DNA of 64,000 nt from Plutella xylostella (GCF_932276165.1 NC_063994.1:3844001-3908000), one strand, 5' to 3'; shown: positions 36,411 to 47,779, counted from the first letter of the stretch. Translations and numbers: made by a program. Notes: generated from the letters alone by a model not told the origin.

Positions 36411-36772
36411 ATAGATATGAATATATCGTGTGAAATATCTTTACAGGGTGTTACAGTGCTAAAGTGGTATAGTAAGCCAAAATAGAAAGGAAAAAATATC
36501 AATACTCGCCTTATGAAACTTACAACACCCTATCACATCCCTGGGAGGGTGTTTAAAACACTTGTTTGCGTACCTACACATGACATAAAGATCGCTCGGG
36601 AGATTAAATTGACATTGTGTTTTGTTTTCGCAACATTATGTCGTCATGATGTGACGTATCTACATCTTGGGAATGATACACGTGCATATCAGGTAGGTAC
36701 TTCAGAGCCACCAGTACGAAACGAAAAAAGTTAAGGTTTTCTTCCGTTACTGCATGCATTTTCTTTCAAAAG

Positions 36773-36852
36773 TTTTGTTATAGTTTCCGCTAGCGGCGCC
36801 ACTTTGTATGCGAGAAAACGTAAACGTTTGTAGTTTTTTTAAAACCATCAAA
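36773..36852. repeat. inverted partner of the repeat at 7733
   Basis: GTTTCCGCTAGCGGCGCCAC and TTTGTATGCGAGAAAACGTA reverse-match 7770-7830. Confidence 0.55.
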
Positions 36853-37192
36853 CCTGTACTAGACGTAGCCGTAGGTAGTACTGTAAGTAAATAGATGCTG
36901 TAAGTATTCAATTATTAAAAAAATATCTACTAGGCAAGCATTACTGTCTTTCATTCTTTAACTTTAATTTTGCAATAGAAACAAGTGCCAAAAAGTTTAA
37001 TAGTGAACTATCATTCTTTGTACCTTTAGTTTTTGGCGTGGTTCGTTTTATTCTTCAACATTCATTTAAATAATATCAGTTAAAGTTTACCATCTTTTTC
37101 CCGAAGTAAAGGTGTCGGATTCTAGTCGGCGTGTTTATTGCATTACCACTAACTGTGTAGCGGGAGGCGTCCGTCGGCCATTTGAACTGTAG

Positions 37193-38234
37193 CCCGATCC
37201 GGAAAAAAAAGCTAACGTATAGAATCGAGTGCAAGTGTTCTATTCGAAAGTGCTGTCAACAACAAAATGGCGGTGACTAGATCTGCGAAAGTTTGACAGC
37301 TATCATTCCATAGGTCATTCTCAGAATAATATAATGTACTCTGTGGTCATTATATTCGATAGGTAAAAAGCTCAGACCACCGCTCAGAAGAAATCACACA
37401 TAGAAGAAAAAAAAGGAACGAACGTTTCCTCACAATGAGAGGCACCTCATTTGAAAGAGGAGAATGACTTCTACAAAATACAATCTTCACAAAAACCGAA
37501 TTCGAGCGCCCCATTTGTAAACCCAACCCGAGTCCGTTACAATTTCTAGTATTTTCTTTGCATACTATAATATTTGTGGGTAAAATAAATTTTCAATAAC
37601 TTGCAACACCATGTGATTTGTTATTATTATGGTACCTTGTAATTTTTACTTAAAATTGATACTAAAAGACCTTACAGTATTAAAATTGGTATCGTTTTAT
37701 ATTAAAATCAAGCCAATATATAGCACTATAGTAAATGTAAGCTTGTTAAACTTGATAGTATCTACTTACATGTGAAAACATATCTCATCCATCGTTCCAT
37801 CGTATTTTCGTTCAATATGCTCTGTACAACCGAACAAAATACACCGACCCATGTCACACAAACTCGTTAAGTGATGATAATAGTCTAATAAACTTAATAA
37901 ACATCAACAAATCACTAGCAAATTAACAATAAATAACATTTAGAAAATTTTTGTTGTAACTGTCAGTCTTTGTTTGGCATAATGTTCATTGTTTGGCACA
38001 GAGATCTGACGTAAACAGGCGCCACAGCAAAAGGGATAAAACACATGTACAGCTTAATGTTTCTTTCTTACGCTTAATGTAGCTAAGCGTCTCTTTTTCG
38101 CAATGTCACAACTGTCACGATTATACCCCTGTGGTAAAATAGTGTTCGAAAGTGCTGTCAGCTTGACAGTACTTTCGAATAGTCGCACTCGCACTCGATT
38201 CTATACGGTAGCTCTGTTTTTTTCCGGATCGGGG
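37193..38234. mobile_element. 1.04-kb TIR element, class unknown
   Basis: CCCGATCCGGAAAAAAAAGC and TTTTTTTCCGGATCGGGG are the ends. The arms continue through GTATAGAATCGAGTGC/CACTCGATTCTATAC and CGAAAGTGCTGTCAA. The interior is AT-rich without a transposase. Confidence 0.7.
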
Positions 38235-39742
38235 TGCTGAGTGTCGGATGGTAAACTTACTTCAATTATTAACAAAGTAGATATATACTGCATTCATTCT
38301 TACTTGGCGCAAAAAGTAAACAATCTATGTGTGCCTTTTAAATCAAAATATTATTAAACTAATAAACCAAAGCCAACATAAATACGGGTTTAGTTACGAA
38401 ATAAATAATTTTTATTTAATTGGCTTTTATGTTAGATTTTAAATAAAATCAAATAAAAAGACACACTAAGATTGTTTACGTCCTTAGTCAATGTCATTCA
38501 AGATAGCCTATACTAAACTATTAAAACCAATTAAGTTGCCTATTAAAAAAATATATATTATGCGTCATGTTTTGATATAAGTAAGGTACTTTTTCCATTT
38601 GCAATAATTTGAACATTATATTTTTTATTAAGTGTCATTTTATATGTTTACAGTATAACTCCATAATTCTTTACTGCCTGAAACTTTATGGCTAATTGGA
38701 CATTTTACGGGTTTGAACGCTGTTATTTTTATTTTCAATTTTCTGTTAAATGCCCCTTTTTCACTTTTGACCGAAAATTTGTGGTGTTATGAATTTAACG
38801 TGTATCTGCCACATATCTCTGAAAGATATGGACCTATTTGATAAGTTTATTTTTTTCAAAACTTTAGGCTCAGGATCTTTGTAATAAATTACTTAGAGGA
38901 AAAATGTACTGAAACGAAAATTACTTTAGTAAACAGTAACAAAAATTCTATAAGTTTCAACACTCAAAAAATACGAAGAGTAAAACATATTAAGTACCAT
39001 AGCCATTCAAACAATTTAGCCAAGGATACCATCATATATTATCATAAAAAATAGTCTTAAGTACCTACCTACCTTAGGTATAAAGGGAATTTTATGAACC
39101 TACTTATTGTACAATAGAAACTGCATAATGCCAATCATTTATCACGAGGCATTTATGTTTAAGGAATTGTCACTTTTTCCTTTACACAAGAAAAGAAAAG
39201 CAAGTATTTTCTTTTCATCTACAGTCCACAACAATGATAGATGGACAAATCAAAAGAATTTTGAAAAGATAAAAATATACGTACGGACTCTGTGCGTATT
39301 TTTGTGACTTTTTCTCTATAGGTATTATGGATACATACTCTATTTCACCTGATATTTATAAGTAAGACAAATTTCCAAAATAGATGGGTCGGTAAGTATA
39401 AATTTAATGATAATAAACGATAATGAACGAACTACAGTTAAAATGTTTTTATAGTAGGTAGGTATGTCAATGAAATAGATGAAAGCCCGTCACAGACTTA
39501 GCTATAATATATATTAATATACCGTACTATAATATATATTATAGCAAGCTACCACACACTGAGAAATATATATTTTGCCTTCATTAATTGATGGTTGTCC
39601 TGGTGTTCGCATGTACGAGTACATTACGGTATCGCTTGGTGACGTCACAGAAATATATATTATAGCTAAATGTGCGGTCACTGCGAAAATTTATAGAAAA
39701 TATATAGTAATATGCCTAGCTATAAACATATTAATATATATT

Positions 39743-40415
39743 ACTAGCTGACCCGGCGAACTTCATACCGCCTATTACCCTATCCTACCCTACACTACCC
39801 TACACTACCCTATACTACCCTACACTACCCTACCTTACCCTACACTACCCTACACTACCCTACACTACCCTACACTACCCTACACTACCCTACACTACCC
39901 TACACTACCCTACACTACCCTACACTACCCTACACTACCCTACACTACCCTACACTACCCTACACTACCCTACACTACCCTACACTACCCTACACTACCC
40001 TACACTACCCTACACTACCCTACACTACCCTACACTACCCTACACTGCCCTACACTGCCCTACACTGCCCTACACTGCCCTACAATGCCCTACACCACCC
40101 TACACTACCCTACACCACCCTACACCACCCTACACCACCATACACTACCCTACACTACACTACACTACCCTACACCACCCTACACCACCCTACACCACCA
40201 TACACTACCCTACACTACACTCCACTACACTCTACACTACCCAACACTACCCTACACTACCCAACACTACCCTACCCTACCTTTCTTAAACCTTCCCTGG
40301 ACTTCCACGAATATTTCAAGACCAAAATTACCGAAGAACCGATTTGGCTAAAATCGGTTCAGCCGTTCTCGTTTAGCGAGACTAACGAACAGCAATTCAT
40401 TTTTATTATATAGAT
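39743..40415 (+). repeat. CTAGCTGACCCGGCGAACTT repeat
   Basis: It starts ACTAGCTGACCCGGCGAACT and ends in GACTAACGAACAGCAATTCA plus TTTTTATTATATAGATA, with CCTGGACTTCCACGAATATT inside. I recall this unit as widespread in lepidopteran genomes. Its internal CCCTA-rich part is expanded here. Confidence 0.65.
39775..40283. repeat. 10-bp minisatellite CCCTACACTA
   Basis: About 50 tandem units of CCCTACACTA fill this stretch. The middle is highly uniform; the right third carries variants (CACTG, CACCA, CAATG). Translating any frame gives a spurious 88-codon frame at 40085-40351. Confidence 0.95.
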
Positions 40416-42261
40416 AGCTAAGTCTGTGACGGGCTGAACACCTGTTCCTAACTAAATTATACGACTAGGTATGTTGTTTTGACATAGAACTCGTCAAATT
40501 GAATTCAATCTCTCTATACTAATCTAATCTACTTGCAAATCAGTTGAACAATCCACACATAAGTTTAGAACCGTGCGGCCCGACCCGCGCAAACTTGATG
40601 TATATGACTGAAAGGCCGTAGGATAATCTTTAGCCAACATCAAGCCTGCTATATAGGTTGATTGGTAGGTCGATGTATTCCTTGAAATAGCTTGCAGAGG
40701 AATGCATTTGCAGTATAGATTGATAAAGTTATTTAAAAAATTTATGCAAAAAAATAAAAACTAGTTTTTTTTTGTTTTATATTAAACTTATCATAATCAT
40801 GAAAATCGTATTATTATTCGCCTTAATTTAGATACAGTGCCTCAAAAACTTTGCAACATAGTTTTGCGTTTTCGAGAAAAGTAGTTTTGCGGTAGGTATG
40901 CATCTTTCGCGGCTGTAGATTTTTTTATGAAATTCTAACCTAGCCAATGGGCTATTTTGTTATCCTGTAATTCTCACGGGAAAACAACAAATCCCACGGA
41001 ATCCGAAAGAAACATCAAACAATTCTTCTCATTTTCAAGAGCTTGCTACTAAGTAGGTAGGAGCTGCCGTAGGATACAATTCATTCAACAATTTAATTAA
41101 GTATTTACTTACTTATTGTTAAACTTAATTATAATAAATTAATGTAGGAAAGCCATGATACTGACGAGTTTTGAAGTTAAACTTGTAAGTCAGTTGTGAA
41201 CTTTCCATAAGTTGATTACGCTATTTAAGTACCTTATATAAGTAATTAATGTGTCAATTACATTGTTTAGTTGTAACTTACAACTTTATCTTTAGCTCAT
41301 TTTCAAGGTTTACCTACTGAACAATATACACCTATCTGCTTTCATTTAATTGTATGTCTGGTGGTTTGTTCAGTAAAAGACATGGCCACCACCGATGAGG
41401 GCGACATGAAAAATACTTAATCGATAAAGTATTTTTTAATAAGTAATGAAATAATCCATGCATCTCATCACTCCTCACCCATAAGTTTCAGAAATAAAAC
41501 TATTTAAGCTGGGGATTACCTCTTTTTTCCAACTGCACAATGACCTGATCTCTTCTCTTCTGATATTATTCCACTCTGTATATAATGTCAGTAACGTCTT
41601 CAAAGAAACTAACACGAGTAGGGCCCTACACATCAAAAGAAATATTAGAATTACGAGCTTCACTGCCTGTCATTATTGCTGAGCATATTTCTGAGATACA
41701 TTCAAAGACCAACATAAAAGAATTACCTACCTACATGTTTTTACATAAAAAAAAATTCTAGAAAAATAAATATGCAAATTTAATGTGGGTAAGTAGCCTT
41801 ATTATTTCGAGACCGAATTTTGTTAAATCCCTACTTTTCTCTTAAGAGTCTACCTCTTATTTTGCGCATCATAAATTTATTTTGGTTGCGTCATAGAAAA
41901 ATGTTTCGTTCAGAAAAATATATTTTATAAATGTAACGTACGTTGATGTAAAAAAGGGGGATTAATTTGCCGCAGTCTGTTTGTCTTTTGTCACATTTTC
42001 CTTTTAATAAGCGGATTATGGCTTACGTGTAACTAAGTTAAAAAATATATACTTAACTGTTTTTGCACATTAACATGGAATAAAATGGCTGCGTGCATTT
42101 ATACGACACAAAAGATCCTAAACATATACATATAGCGACATAAAAGATCCTATAACTAATCTCTGTGTTTAATAGCATATTTCCCATTCTGGTAATCGAA
42201 CCCGGGACATTCGAAACTTTTGGTCGCCTTTGGTCATGTTAACTGTTTATAAATACTTAAT

Positions 42262-42551
42262 TAAATATCGCGAAGCTTTAGGTGCTATGGAGAGAGCTAT
42301 GCTTGGGGTTTCTCTGATGGATCGTATCAGAAATGAGGTTATCCGTCAGAGGACTAAGGTCACGGACATAGCTGTCAAAATATGCAAGCTGAAGTGGCAG
42401 TGGGCTAGTCATATCTGCCGAAGAACCGATAACCGTTGACTACCAACAGGCAAACGAAGCGTGGGACGCCCTCCAGCCCGCTGGACTGATGACCTTAGAC
42501 GGGTAGCCGGCCATGGTTGGATGAGGAAGGCCGAGGACCGAGAGTTGTGAC
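42262..42551 (+). pseudogene. RTE-like LINE, C-terminal coding fragment
   Basis: The frame reads ALGAMERAMLGVSLMDRIRN, then KLKWQWASHICRR up to TGA at 42437-42439. After this, codons like GRPPARWTDDLRRVAG and HGWMRKAEDREL continue in a shifted frame. This C-terminal region after the reverse transcriptase is typical of RTE-like and related insect LINEs. The copy is 5'-truncated and broken, not functional. Confidence 0.65.
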
Positions 42552-42897
42552 AGTTAATACCAAGTGTGTAGCGTCAGCTCAGCACATAGAATGAAAGGCG
42601 TAAAGGCGCGCAGTGAAGCTCGAATAATTCAACATCACACAGTTATAAATACAATTCCTTTTCAATCCGTACTCTTTCATGTTTTCTTTCCGACCAGGAA
42701 TTTATTTATTAATTCCAACTACTGTTAAAAGAATTTCCCAGTCTACTTATTGCGAGACACGCGACAGCAAGCCTATTGTTTTGGTAGTTGGAGTGCGGTG
42801 TTATTCTATTCTTTGTACGGGTGCGGTTAATTTATTTCTGCACCTGGCTCATTGGATCCTTTGTGAAAATTTCCGTCGGACTGCTTTCCTAAAGGAC

Positions 42898-43003
42898 CAT
42901 ACACCACCACCCGTGGGGTTACCACCGCCGAACATTACCAATTAGTCGCTCGCTTGTCAAATCTGACGTAACTTGTATGGATCTGACTCATGTTTGACAG
43001 GAA
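42898..43003. mobile_element. foldback MITE (CACCACCCGTGGGGTTACC)
   Basis: CCGCCGAACATTACCAATTA, then GTCGCTCGCTTGTCAAATC and a partly paired TGTTTGACAGGAAATCAC, relate it to 30656-30832. A SINE type 2 fragment precedes it (about 42800-42860). Confidence 0.55.
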
Positions 43004-43307
43004 ATCACTCTGTATAATATCTATGTATTTCTCGGGCTCTGCATAGGTTGGGGTCGGATGGTCGTGTCACGTGTGTGAGATTTACACATACTCGTATTAT
43101 TATGAATAGTAATTCTTTCTTTACCATCTCGGGCCGGGCCGACCGTGGGGCCCCAGGCATTTGAAAGGCGTGCATGGGGCCGAAACCAACATGTAGAGGC
43201 CCGTTGGACAACTTTAATCTATATGAAAAAAATTGACACCAACCGATTTTCCCTATGAAAACTTATTTGTTATCATATAAGTTTTATGTGAGAACCGGGT
43301 GCTTAAG

Positions 43308-43443
43308 GGCCTACGCAGACCGGGACGGCATGGCAAGGGATTTTAATTTTTACTTATGGACATTCAACCTGTTGTGTCATTGAAAAATCCCTTTGAAAGT
43401 AAAAATTCAAATCCCTTGTCATGTCGTCCTGGTGTGCGTAGGC
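43308..43443. mobile_element. foldback MITE ending 50 nt before the allatostatin exon 2 acceptor
   Basis: GGCCTACGCAGACCGGGACG and the imperfect complement CGTCCTGGTGTGCGTAGGCC form the ends. The arms include GGCAAGGGATTTTAATTTTTAC and its counterpart. The element ends at 43443; the acceptor AG is at 43492-43493. Confidence 0.75.
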
Positions 43444-43494
43444 CATTACCCGTTGAACTATCAAAAATCTCATGTCAGTACCTCTTGTTACAGA

Positions 43495-43742
43495 ATGATG
43501 TACGTTCCTGTGTTGTTCCTGATGTTCAGCGTGGCGCTCTGTGCTCCCGAACACGTGGCGGGCGACGGCGAGCATTCGCCCGAGCGTTCGCCCGAGCGTT
43601 TGCCGGCGAGCGAGCACATCCACGAACGAGCATCGTTGAGTAAGCGGTCGCCGCAATACGACTTTGGACTCGGCAAGCGAATGTACAGCTATGTGTCCGA
43701 ATATAAACGACTGCCTGTCTATAATTTCGGCTTGGGCAAAAG
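43495..43742 (+). CDS. AstA: allatostatin A preprohormone, coding exon 2 (residues 1-83)
   Basis: Allatostatin A is a secreted neuropeptide precursor; its amidated FGL peptides act on a G-protein-coupled receptor and, in insects, inhibit juvenile hormone synthesis, gut motility or feeding. This exon follows a TACCTCTTGTTACAG acceptor (AG 43492-43493); ATG is at 43495, with a second in-frame ATG at 43498. Residues 1-17 (MMYVPVLFLMFSVALCA) form a signal peptide. An acidic, His-rich spacer follows to KR 50-51, then SPQYDFGL (52-59) with GKR, and MYSYVSEYKRLPVYNFGL (63-80) with GKR. KR inside the latter can be cut to release LPVYNFGL. The last Arg codon is split (AG|GTAAAG, donor 43743). An in-frame upstream ATG at 43393 lies before the acceptor and is intronic. 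Confidence 0.93.
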
Positions 43743-43908
43743 GTAAAGTTTTAAAAATTTTATAATGTAATCAAATCAGTAGTTTAAGTTTAATTTTTTT
43801 TTTATTGTGAACAGGTTGTTAAACAAAATTAAAATTGAAGTTCGTGTCGGCTCAACTCGCGAGAGTCTTAAAGAGTCTCACTCACTCAACTAGAACCTTG
43901 TCCCTCAG

Positions 43909-44036
43909 ATCACGGCCCTACTCCTTCGGTCTTGGCAAGAGGTCTGCAGACGAGGATGCGCCGTCTGATGATGAGCTGGTCAACAACATCGACCAGGAAG
44001 ACTTGACTGATCTCATCAACGAGTACGAAGATCCAG
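43909..44036 (+). CDS. AstA: allatostatin A preprohormone, coding exon 3 (residues 83-126)
   Basis: The acceptor TTGTCCCTCAG (AG 43907-43908) restores the split Arg codon, so the exon begins directly after a KR cleavage site. It encodes SRPYSFGL (84-91) with GKR, identical in pattern to a known moth peptide (cydiastatin/helicostatin 3 type), then a long acidic spacer (95-129) rich in Asp and Glu that separates the two peptide blocks. The exon ends at GATCCAG|GTAC (donor 44037) in phase 1. Intron 2 (43743-43908) is 166 bp. Each exon boundary falls at or near a processing site or spacer, as is common in peptide precursors. Confidence 0.92.
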
Positions 44037-44636
44037 GTACTTTAGCAGATGTTAATTAAAATTATGCACTTTTGGAATTAATAAATTAAAATAAGTTGAT
44101 CAAATCGGATTAACCTTTCAAACTTTATGCAATCTGAAACTTTCAACAGAGTTATTACATTTCTATTATAACATTACCAGAAATTTTAAAAGTCCGAAAA
44201 TACATTTTTATTTTTTATTGCATTTGGAAACTAGATACCCAACTGTTAAACCCCACCTATGTTTTGATTACGACCCGGCCGTAAATTTTGTATCTGACAT
44301 ACTTAAATTAAATTAATCAGATGTTCAGCTTGCGTCACTACTTAGCAAACTGTACATTGTATTGTATGCTGAATAAGGGATTATAGCCAAATCATAAAGC
44401 ATCCACTTGTTCCGAGAGCTATCTTCATCTTTATCACCTTTCAAGCAAAAAGATAGTGAACCATTCTAAAGCATAATCTCTCAACAGGTTTTCAAGCAAT
44501 AATATTAGCCTCTAAAATGACCATAAACCCTTCTATTGTGATATTTGTGATGCTGAAAATCTATTGTTTACTGTTCTAGTTATGTCACATATATAGTGGT
44601 TGTTTCAGTCAATTCAACTTCTGTTGTTATCGGCAG

Positions 44637-44944
44637 GTTACGAAGAGAAGCGAGCTCGGCCCTACAGTTTCGGACTAGGCAAACGATTTGACGACGACAT
44701 CGATATAAGCGAAGAAAAACGCGCTCGCGGCTACGACTTTGGACTTGGCAAGCGCGTCCCGCTCTACAACTTCGGACTGGGCAAGCGAGCGAAGAGCTAC
44801 AACTTCGGTCTCGGCAAGCGTTTGAGCAAATTCAACTTCGGACTTGGCAAGCGACAGCGGGACCTGCATCGGTTCAGCTTCGGACTCGGCAAGCGATCGG
44901 TGGACCTCGGGGATGATGAAAACGATGATATTATAGACGCGTAA
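44637..44944 (+). CDS. AstA: allatostatin A preprohormone, coding exon 4 (residues 126-227)
   Basis: The acceptor TTATCGGCAG (AG 44635-44636) completes a Gly codon. After YEEKR the exon encodes ARPYSFGL (132-139), an acidic spacer FDDDIDISEE with KR, ARGYDFGL (155-162), VPLYNFGL (166-173), AKSYNFGL (177-184), LSKFNFGL (188-195) and QRDLHRFSFGL (199-209). Each ends in GKR: Gly is the amide donor and KR the convertase site. The last two peptides have Phe where Tyr is usual, still matching (Y/F)XFGL. A free acidic tail SVDLGDDENDDIIDA precedes TAA at 44942-44944. Total 227 residues, close to other moth precursors. Intron 3 (44037-44636) is 600 bp. The minus-strand frame 44675-44968 is a shadow. 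Confidence 0.95.
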
Positions 44945-46174
44945 ACGACGTTGTTTGTTCTTGTACATTTGTTAATAGGGGAAAACCGATCCGTTTGTTA
45001 TTTTTTCTAGCTCTTCTTAGTCTTACACAACTGAACTATATATATTATTATTTTAGATTAAATTTTAAAACTTGTACTCCGAGATAACGTTATGTTAGCA
45101 GCTGCATTAGTTTTCTTGTGAAAAATCCAGCCAATTTTCACAAGAAAATTTACAGATTTTTTATCAGTTTACTCATTAAAATATCCATTTTGTGAAACAA
45201 TTTTAATGTTCTTTTGTGATAAATTTGTATGGAGTTAAACTGTATGTACTAAAATACAATTTAACCCTACAATTATTCAATATCCTTCAAATTGAAACCG
45301 ACTTGTTGCAAGTAATTTTGTCAAGTAAGTTATCTTATGTAGGTATATATATACCTCTTAACATAAGTATCGGTTTTCCTAAGAATTTGATACCTAAGTA
45401 GTCCGACCGAACTGCATTCCTGCAATTAATCACTGTGTTATATAATACTACGAGTATGACTATGACGTAGGCCGTTCACATTAAAAAAGATAAATGAAAT
45501 TTCAATCAAATTACTTAGTTTAATATATTATTACTTATAATCATAAATGAAAAAAATATTTTTGTGAAAATCATATTTCTATCGTTTCTATTTAGAAGGT
45601 CTGTTAATATATTTTACCACTGCATTGTTTCTAAGTTATTTTAAATATATAATAGGTAAATTATTGTTATATATACTATACTTTAGCCCTGTTCACAAAA
45701 TAAAAAAAATAAAACAAATCGTCGTGTACAGAAAAAATAATAATAAATCATTGAGTTATGTTTGTCGTTTAACAGTGATAAGAAAGCGAATATTCAATAT
45801 TTTCAACTAATTACTTTCATTTACATAAAATATATTTAAATAAATACCTTTTGAATAAATTTTCAAGTCAATTTATCTAAGTATATTTACATCTTAAACC
45901 AAGTCAATCATAGCTCAATGTATTTAAATCTTAAGATCCTAGATGTAAGCTTTCGTTATACTATAAGAATCTAGATAATAGATTGTTTTCAATATAATCA
46001 TGAAATAAATAATACAAATCATAGTCAAGATTGCATCATTGAACTGTTATTATTCGTTTCGTTTAGCCCAAAATTATGCCAGTGCGTTTATCGAAGATCA
46101 TTGAATTAAATTCGGGTAGGTCTAGGTACACCCGAGTCCGCGTTGTTCTATGTAAATTATACCAAAATACGTAA
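44945..46174 (+). other. allatostatin A 3' UTR and AT-rich downstream DNA
   Basis: The first plausible poly(A) signal is ATTAAA at 45057-45062; AATAAA occurs later (about 45834, 45855, 46005). Apart from the hairpin at 45111 I see no feature. Short open frames at 45216 and 45625 are AT-rich and unconvincing. Confidence 0.4.
45111..45148. other. 14-bp perfect stem, 10-nt loop, after allatostatin A
   Basis: TTTTCTTGTGAAAA (45111-45124) and TTTTCACAAGAAAA (45135-45148) pair without mismatch, 167 nt after the stop codon. It may lie in the 3' UTR, or just past the end if ATTAAA at 45057 is used. Confidence 0.7.
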
Positions 46175-46278
46175 TACACTCGTGATCAATGAAAAAGTTC
46201 CACTTGCCATGTATTTTTTTTTTACATGGCAGCCATGTTGCATACATCACTGGAACTTTTTTATTGCTCGTGTTTGTA
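46175..46278. mobile_element. Tc1/mariner-like MITE, 104-bp deleted copy
   Basis: TACACTCGTGATCAATGAAA and TTTTTTATTGCTCGTGTTTGTA are diverged family termini; most of the interior is lost. Confidence 0.6.
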
Positions 46279-47036
46279 TTTTAATCTATATGTATACAAA
46301 GCAGAATGTAGCAATGAGCCATTACGGACCAATGATGATGATGATCTTAAAAAAAGAGTGAAATGTTTCATCTAAGCTTCGTTGCCAACTATCTAGGTAT
46401 CAAACTATTAGTCTAGATAGTCTAAGTTAGCCTGGTCGCAGCCCCCGTGTATGCCTAACCGAATCTTCTGAATTCCTGCGTTGAAAATTAGATACTCGGG
46501 CATGCAAGCTACGTGAATCATATTCCTGGGTTAAACACGAAAAGTAAGTTATCTACAAACATGGTTAGTTTGCGTAAACTATGAAAACAAAGGCATACAA
46601 ATCACCTACAAAGTGCCACCTCTACCATACCTTGGTACCATGAAAATTTATTGAAAATATATTATATGGTAGACGAAATAAGCAGGCTGATCATTTATAA
46701 AGTATGTATATTCCTAGACTGATTCTGTCTTTACGTAGGTACGTAGGTGATAGATATGGTCATATGAAATAATTTATTCTTTGAGACACAATGTAAATTT
46801 TCTGTACTTTTTCGATAATTACCCAAAATTTCATAGTGCCGTTGCCACGTTTGAAGACACAGTTAAAATCGTCAGATTTGTGCCGTTTTGGAAACGCACC
46901 TAATATGGCAACTGGCTTCCGGATATGCCCGCTAGCCACATTTCATACATAATTTCTTTTAGTTCCGTAGCTACCGTTTTAATGACCATAAAATTCTATT
47001 GCTGCTACACAGGTGAATTACTACTATGGGCAAACT

Positions 47037-47137
47037 TTAAGGGTGTTACCATCAAAACTTAGACACAGGCTCAACGCTCTCAGTTGGCTGTCTAACGCCT
47101 TATGAATCTGTCATATTTTGATTTAAACACCCTTTAA
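47037..47137. mobile_element. short foldback element
   Basis: TTAAGGGTGTTACCATCAAAA pairs imperfectly with TTTTGATTTAAACACCCTTTAA. About 100 bp, non-coding. Confidence 0.5.
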
Positions 47138-47779
47138 GCAAGGTTTTATTATATAGTAATACAGTATAAGAATGAAGAAATATTAGACCTGTACGTGCGA
47201 CGACCTCCAAGATGGAAATCAGCAAGATGCCAACCTCCGCTAGGAGACGGCAGAAGAAGAAGAAGTGAGCTTTGACCGGAACAGATAAGTTTATGGCACT
47301 GTAAGTACTACAACTTACTACTTTTTATTTTTTTTAATCCACTTTTTTGCACTTCTGTGCAAATGCCTGTCCTTTTTTCTTCCACACCCTTCGATATTCT
47401 GAAACTTCAGCATAATCATTGACAAATTTATCCAGGTACCTACATTACTACTTAGTTACTATAGTTACTACTTTTAGCAATATGCCTTGTCTGCCTACTG
47501 AGACCTGTGTAGGTGCATATTATTATATTTTTATGATGTAAAATAAATTCATTCATAGTTTTTTTTTAAATCTGCTTTAGCTAAAAATAAGTAACTAAAA
47601 GAGTTTAAATAACACCTTTGCCGTCGCCATATTGAATGGTTTCATTTAATTAACTTCGGGAAACCTGTAAACTGATATAGAAATAATTATAATATTTCAG
47701 CTGAGTTCTTAGGAGTTAATTACAGCTGATCTTAGTTACGGTGGGAAAAAGTAAGGTTTTGAAAGTTAAATGAAACATA

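Larger units (their letters stand above)
39485..40434. mobile_element. TIR element containing a second repeat and a minisatellite
   Basis: GCCCGTCACAGACTTAGCTA and TAGCTAAGTCTGTGACGGGC are perfect 20-bp inverted ends. The repeat at 39743-40415 sits between them, next to ATATATATTA-rich arms. Confidence 0.75.
13576..43493 (+). other. candidate intron 1 of allatostatin A, filled with repeats
   Basis: The span runs from the GTGAGT donor to a TACCTCTTGTTACAG acceptor. Apart from the mobile elements and repeats listed separately I see no exon-like sequence here: the open frames of 60-117 codons overlap SINEs, TIR elements or minisatellite. Unlisted stretches (for example 13580-15300, 23850-25170, 30860-31420, 38240-39480, 40440-42160) are AT-rich with nothing I can name. 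Confidence 0.45.

Noticed and set aside
39775..40283. Telomeric or interstitial telomere repeat
   Set aside because: The unit is CCCTACACTA (10 bp), not the insect TTAGG repeat, and it lies inside a dispersed repeat.
39775..40283. CRISPR array
   Set aside because: It is a simple tandem repeat with no unique spacers, in a eukaryotic genome.
43393..43494. Upstream in-frame ATG extending the allatostatin precursor by 34 residues
   Set aside because: It lies before a good acceptor and overlaps the foldback element; the extension would bury the signal peptide.
44675..44968. 97-codon minus-strand frame opposite allatostatin exon 4
   Set aside because: A shadow of the repetitive FGLGKR codons on the other strand.
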